DNA of 64,000 bases from Diacronema lutheri. Its lineage: Eukaryota > Haptophyta > Pavlovophyceae > Pavlovales > Pavlovaceae. A program made the position numbers and the translations under genes. The notes beneath the pieces are model-generated. The model made no database searches. It saw nothing but the letters and a program-made list of their open reading frames with translations, and had not been told where the DNA came from. Shown here one piece after another: positions 62,402 through 64,000 of this stretch (its first letter is position 1; every line of letters begins with the position of its first letter). The stretch spans positions 250,501 through 314,500 of the forward strand of contig JAGTXO010000026.1 in assembly GCA_019448385.1 (NCBI GenBank), read 5' to 3'.

Positions 62402-63208
62402 CGTCCTCGCGCGTCGGAGTGCGCTGGCGACGGTGCGGTGCGGCTCAAGCGCGCAAGGCGCGGGCGTGCGCCCGCCCACACCCGCCGCTCGCGAGCGCAG
62501 CCACGCGGCAGCCGTGCCGCGCCGCACATCGTCGGCGCCACCGTGGCTGCCCATCCTCGCAGGCTGCTCGTCGCCCTGCTGCTCGTCGCCATGCTGCTCG
62601 CCCTCGAAGCGCATGTGCGAGCGGCTCGCCGGGCGCGGCGAGCGATGCGAGCCGCGCGGCGAAGCCGCTGCGCTGTGTGACGGCAGCGCGTGCGCAGCGC
62701 GCCGCCGCGCGCCCGTGTGCGCGAGCGCAAAGGCGCCCCCTGCTCTTGCCGGTAGCTGATCATTTGCATCGAAGCCAGGCGACGGCGCCCGACGCGGCGG
62801 GCGATGCGCGGACGCGGCCCGGCAGCCAGCGAGCGGCGCGGGCCACGCCGAGCTCGCATGGCGATGCGGGGTCGGCGTGCGCGCTCTCCGCTGGGGGCTG
62901 AAGCGACTTGAGCGCAAGGCGCCGTTGTGGCGTCCCCCGGCCCAGCCGCTCCCCTGTCGTGGCTCGTGCAGCCCGTCGAGATCCAACGGTGCGCTCACTC
63001 GCGCAAGCGTGTCCGCGCCGCCGCGCCGCAGGAGGGCATCACGTGTGCGGTAGTGTTGCTCAATCTCGAGGAGGTGCTGGCGGCGGCTGAGAGCGTCCTC
63101 GGAAACGGGCGGCTGGCCGAGCTGCGCGTGCAAACTGCGGATCTGCCGATCGACGGCGTCGATCCGGTACGCCGTCCACACCTGGAAGGTCCGCCCTTCG
63201 GACTCCAT
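61151..63208 (-). CDS. Q-rich, low-complexity protein, exon structure unresolved
   Basis: From the ATG at 63208 the first exon is well composed: MESEGRTFQVWTAYRIDAVD, RQIRSLHAQLGQPPVSEDAL, LLEIEQHYRTRDALLRRGGA, a helical pair that may dimerise. It then becomes Arg/Pro/Ser-rich. Further on, the minus strand encodes DEHTQIRALEGRVDPLEGRV followed by LLLLKQQQQ, a poly-Gln tract from CAG repeats at about 61903-61980. A plausible splice (HGA-PLFIVKALNGAGEGHA, donor GTGCGG, acceptor GTCAG) leads to the last exon, which ends near 61151. A 48-nt G run (sense poly-C) at 62353..62400 probably lies in an intron. The gene is likely real; the exact protein is not. No family is recognised. Confidence 0.45.
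61903..61980. repeat. CTG/CAG trinucleotide repeat
   Basis: Runs of ctg interrupted by cgg and ttg; on the minus strand it encodes a Gln-rich stretch of about 25 residues with Pro interruptions. Confidence 0.9.
62353..62400. repeat. 48-nt poly-G tract
   Basis: Uninterrupted G run, the longest homopolymer in the window, probably within an intron of the Q-rich minus-strand gene. Confidence 0.95.
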
Positions 63209-63231
63209 GGACGTTTCACAAGTTCGACCCC

Positions 63232-64000
63232 ATGGACGCATCGTTGCGCAGGCTGCTCGCGTTGAACACGAGCGTCTCTCTGATGGCGCTGGCGGTGAGG
63301 GCATCCCTGTCCACTCCTCCCGCCGTGATCTTTCTGCGGTTTGACGCCTGCCTCACGCCCGCTTGTCACGCTCGCAGGTTTCTGCGTTTGCCGTCGCGCT
63401 GCATCGCTCCCCACCGTCAGCCGCGCGCGCGCGGCAAACGAGCGAACTGCAGCCCGACCTGCTGCGCACGCACGCTACTCTTTCCGTCGGCTTTGCCCTA
63501 GAGAAGGCCGCGGCGGCAGCCGCTGGCCCTAGCCCGAGTACCTCGACGTCGCAGCACGCGGCCGACGCGACATTCAACGGCGCGCTCACGCTCGCCCTCG
63601 CCGAGGGCTCCATCCGCGCGTTCCACGTGGCTGCGGATGCGATCGGTCCGTCCGAGCTCGCCGACGCGGCCGTCACGGGCCCAAAGCTTGCGCCGCTTGC
63701 CGTTGGCGCCGCCAACCTGCAGGACGCTTGCGTCAGCGCCGCCAAGCTCAGTGTGGGTGCGGTCACGGACGGCAAGATTGCGCCCGGCGCGGTCGCGACC
63801 GAGGCGCTCCGAGACAGCGCGGTCACGGGGGCCAAGCTGGCGAACGGCGCCGTCGGCAGCCGCCAGCTCAACAAGTACTCCGTCGATGCGGTTGCGCTCG
63901 CCGACGGCGCGGTCACGGGCGCGAAGCTCGCCGACGGCGCCGTCGATGGGACAAAGCTCGCGCGCGGCGCGGTCAGCGGCACGCACCTCTCGCGCGGCGC
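63232..64000 (+). CDS. Secreted repeat protein (GAVTGAKLA-type), runs off window
   Basis: Exon 1 is 63232..63294 (21 codons, MDASLRRLLALNTSVSLMAL); the intron 63295..63377 is 83 nt (GTGAGG...GCAG); exon 2 starts at 63378 and continues past the window. The joined N-terminus is hydrophobic and signal-like. From about 63600 the frame enters degenerate repeats of a 10-15 residue unit: ADAAVTGPKLAPLAVG, VGAVTDGKIAPGAV, DSAVTGAKLANGAV, DGAVTGAKLADGAV, DGTKLARGAVSG. This G-(A/S)-V-x-(G/D)-x-K-(L/I) unit is familiar from bacterial surface proteins and tail fibres and suggests an elongated beta-fold. It is divergent from the Q-rich gene, with 23 nt between start codons. Only about 200 residues are visible. 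Confidence 0.65.

Overview
This is nuclear DNA of a compact, very GC-rich (roughly 70% by eye), flagellated, plastid-bearing protist. A haptophyte-like alga is my best guess, Pavlovophyceae-like or Isochrysidales-like, but that is inference. Points in favour: nuclear housekeeping genes split by short GT-AG introns (83-284 nt); a CDC48 with an N-terminal signal peptide, as expected of the symbiont-derived pre-protein translocon of red secondary plastids; signal-plus-transit leaders on a thioredoxin, an asparagine synthetase and a carrier; and a flagellar CFAP97-type gene. About 31 genes fill 64 kb, on both strands, with intergenic gaps often under 100 bp. Divergent pairs share promoters as short as about 22 nt, and one convergent pair has stop codons only 13 nt apart.

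Layout. 0.1-12 kb: WDR26/GID7, an acidic membrane protein, plastid-type thioredoxin, two-domain FAD synthase, ribosomal protein eL33, ABCB half transporter, asparagine synthetase, TKL kinase. 12-20 kb: a low-complexity protein, a multi-pass TIR-like/C-type-lectin protein whose 3' end is copied into a tandem array, and an RPAP2/Rtr1 phosphatase. 20-31.5 kb: a mitochondrial COA1/TIM21-like protein, a coiled-coil protein, exportin-1, plastid-type CDC48 and a derlin/rhomboid-like membrane protein. 31.5-42 kb: an SPX-PRPP synthetase fusion, a small three-exon protein, glyoxalase II, CFAP97-like, Rab5-like, a stand-alone PHR/MYCBP2-type RCR E3, a DEK/SAP/HMG protein and a secreted W-x-K-F-I-P repeat protein. 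42-56.8 kb: a lysyl oxidase fused to a hydroxyproline-rich-type stalk, SCAPER, a WD40 protein, and an EttA-like ABC-F ATPase. 57-64 kb: a plastid-targeted mitochondrial-carrier-family protein with a large N-terminal extension, a BTB protein, a Q-rich protein, and the start of a secreted repeat protein cut by the window edge.

The genes do not form one pathway; this is ordinary eukaryotic gene order. The most unusual item is the single-frame fusion of an SPX domain (the inositol-pyrophosphate/phosphate sensor) to a class I ribose-phosphate pyrophosphokinase, an enzyme family whose classical members are activated by phosphate. Other strong leads are the TIR-like/C-type-lectin membrane protein, the lysyl oxidase with a polyproline stalk, and the adjacent CDC48 plus derlin-like pair. 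Exon boundaries were set by hand from GT-AG sites, reading frame and family conservation. They are internally consistent but have no transcript support here.
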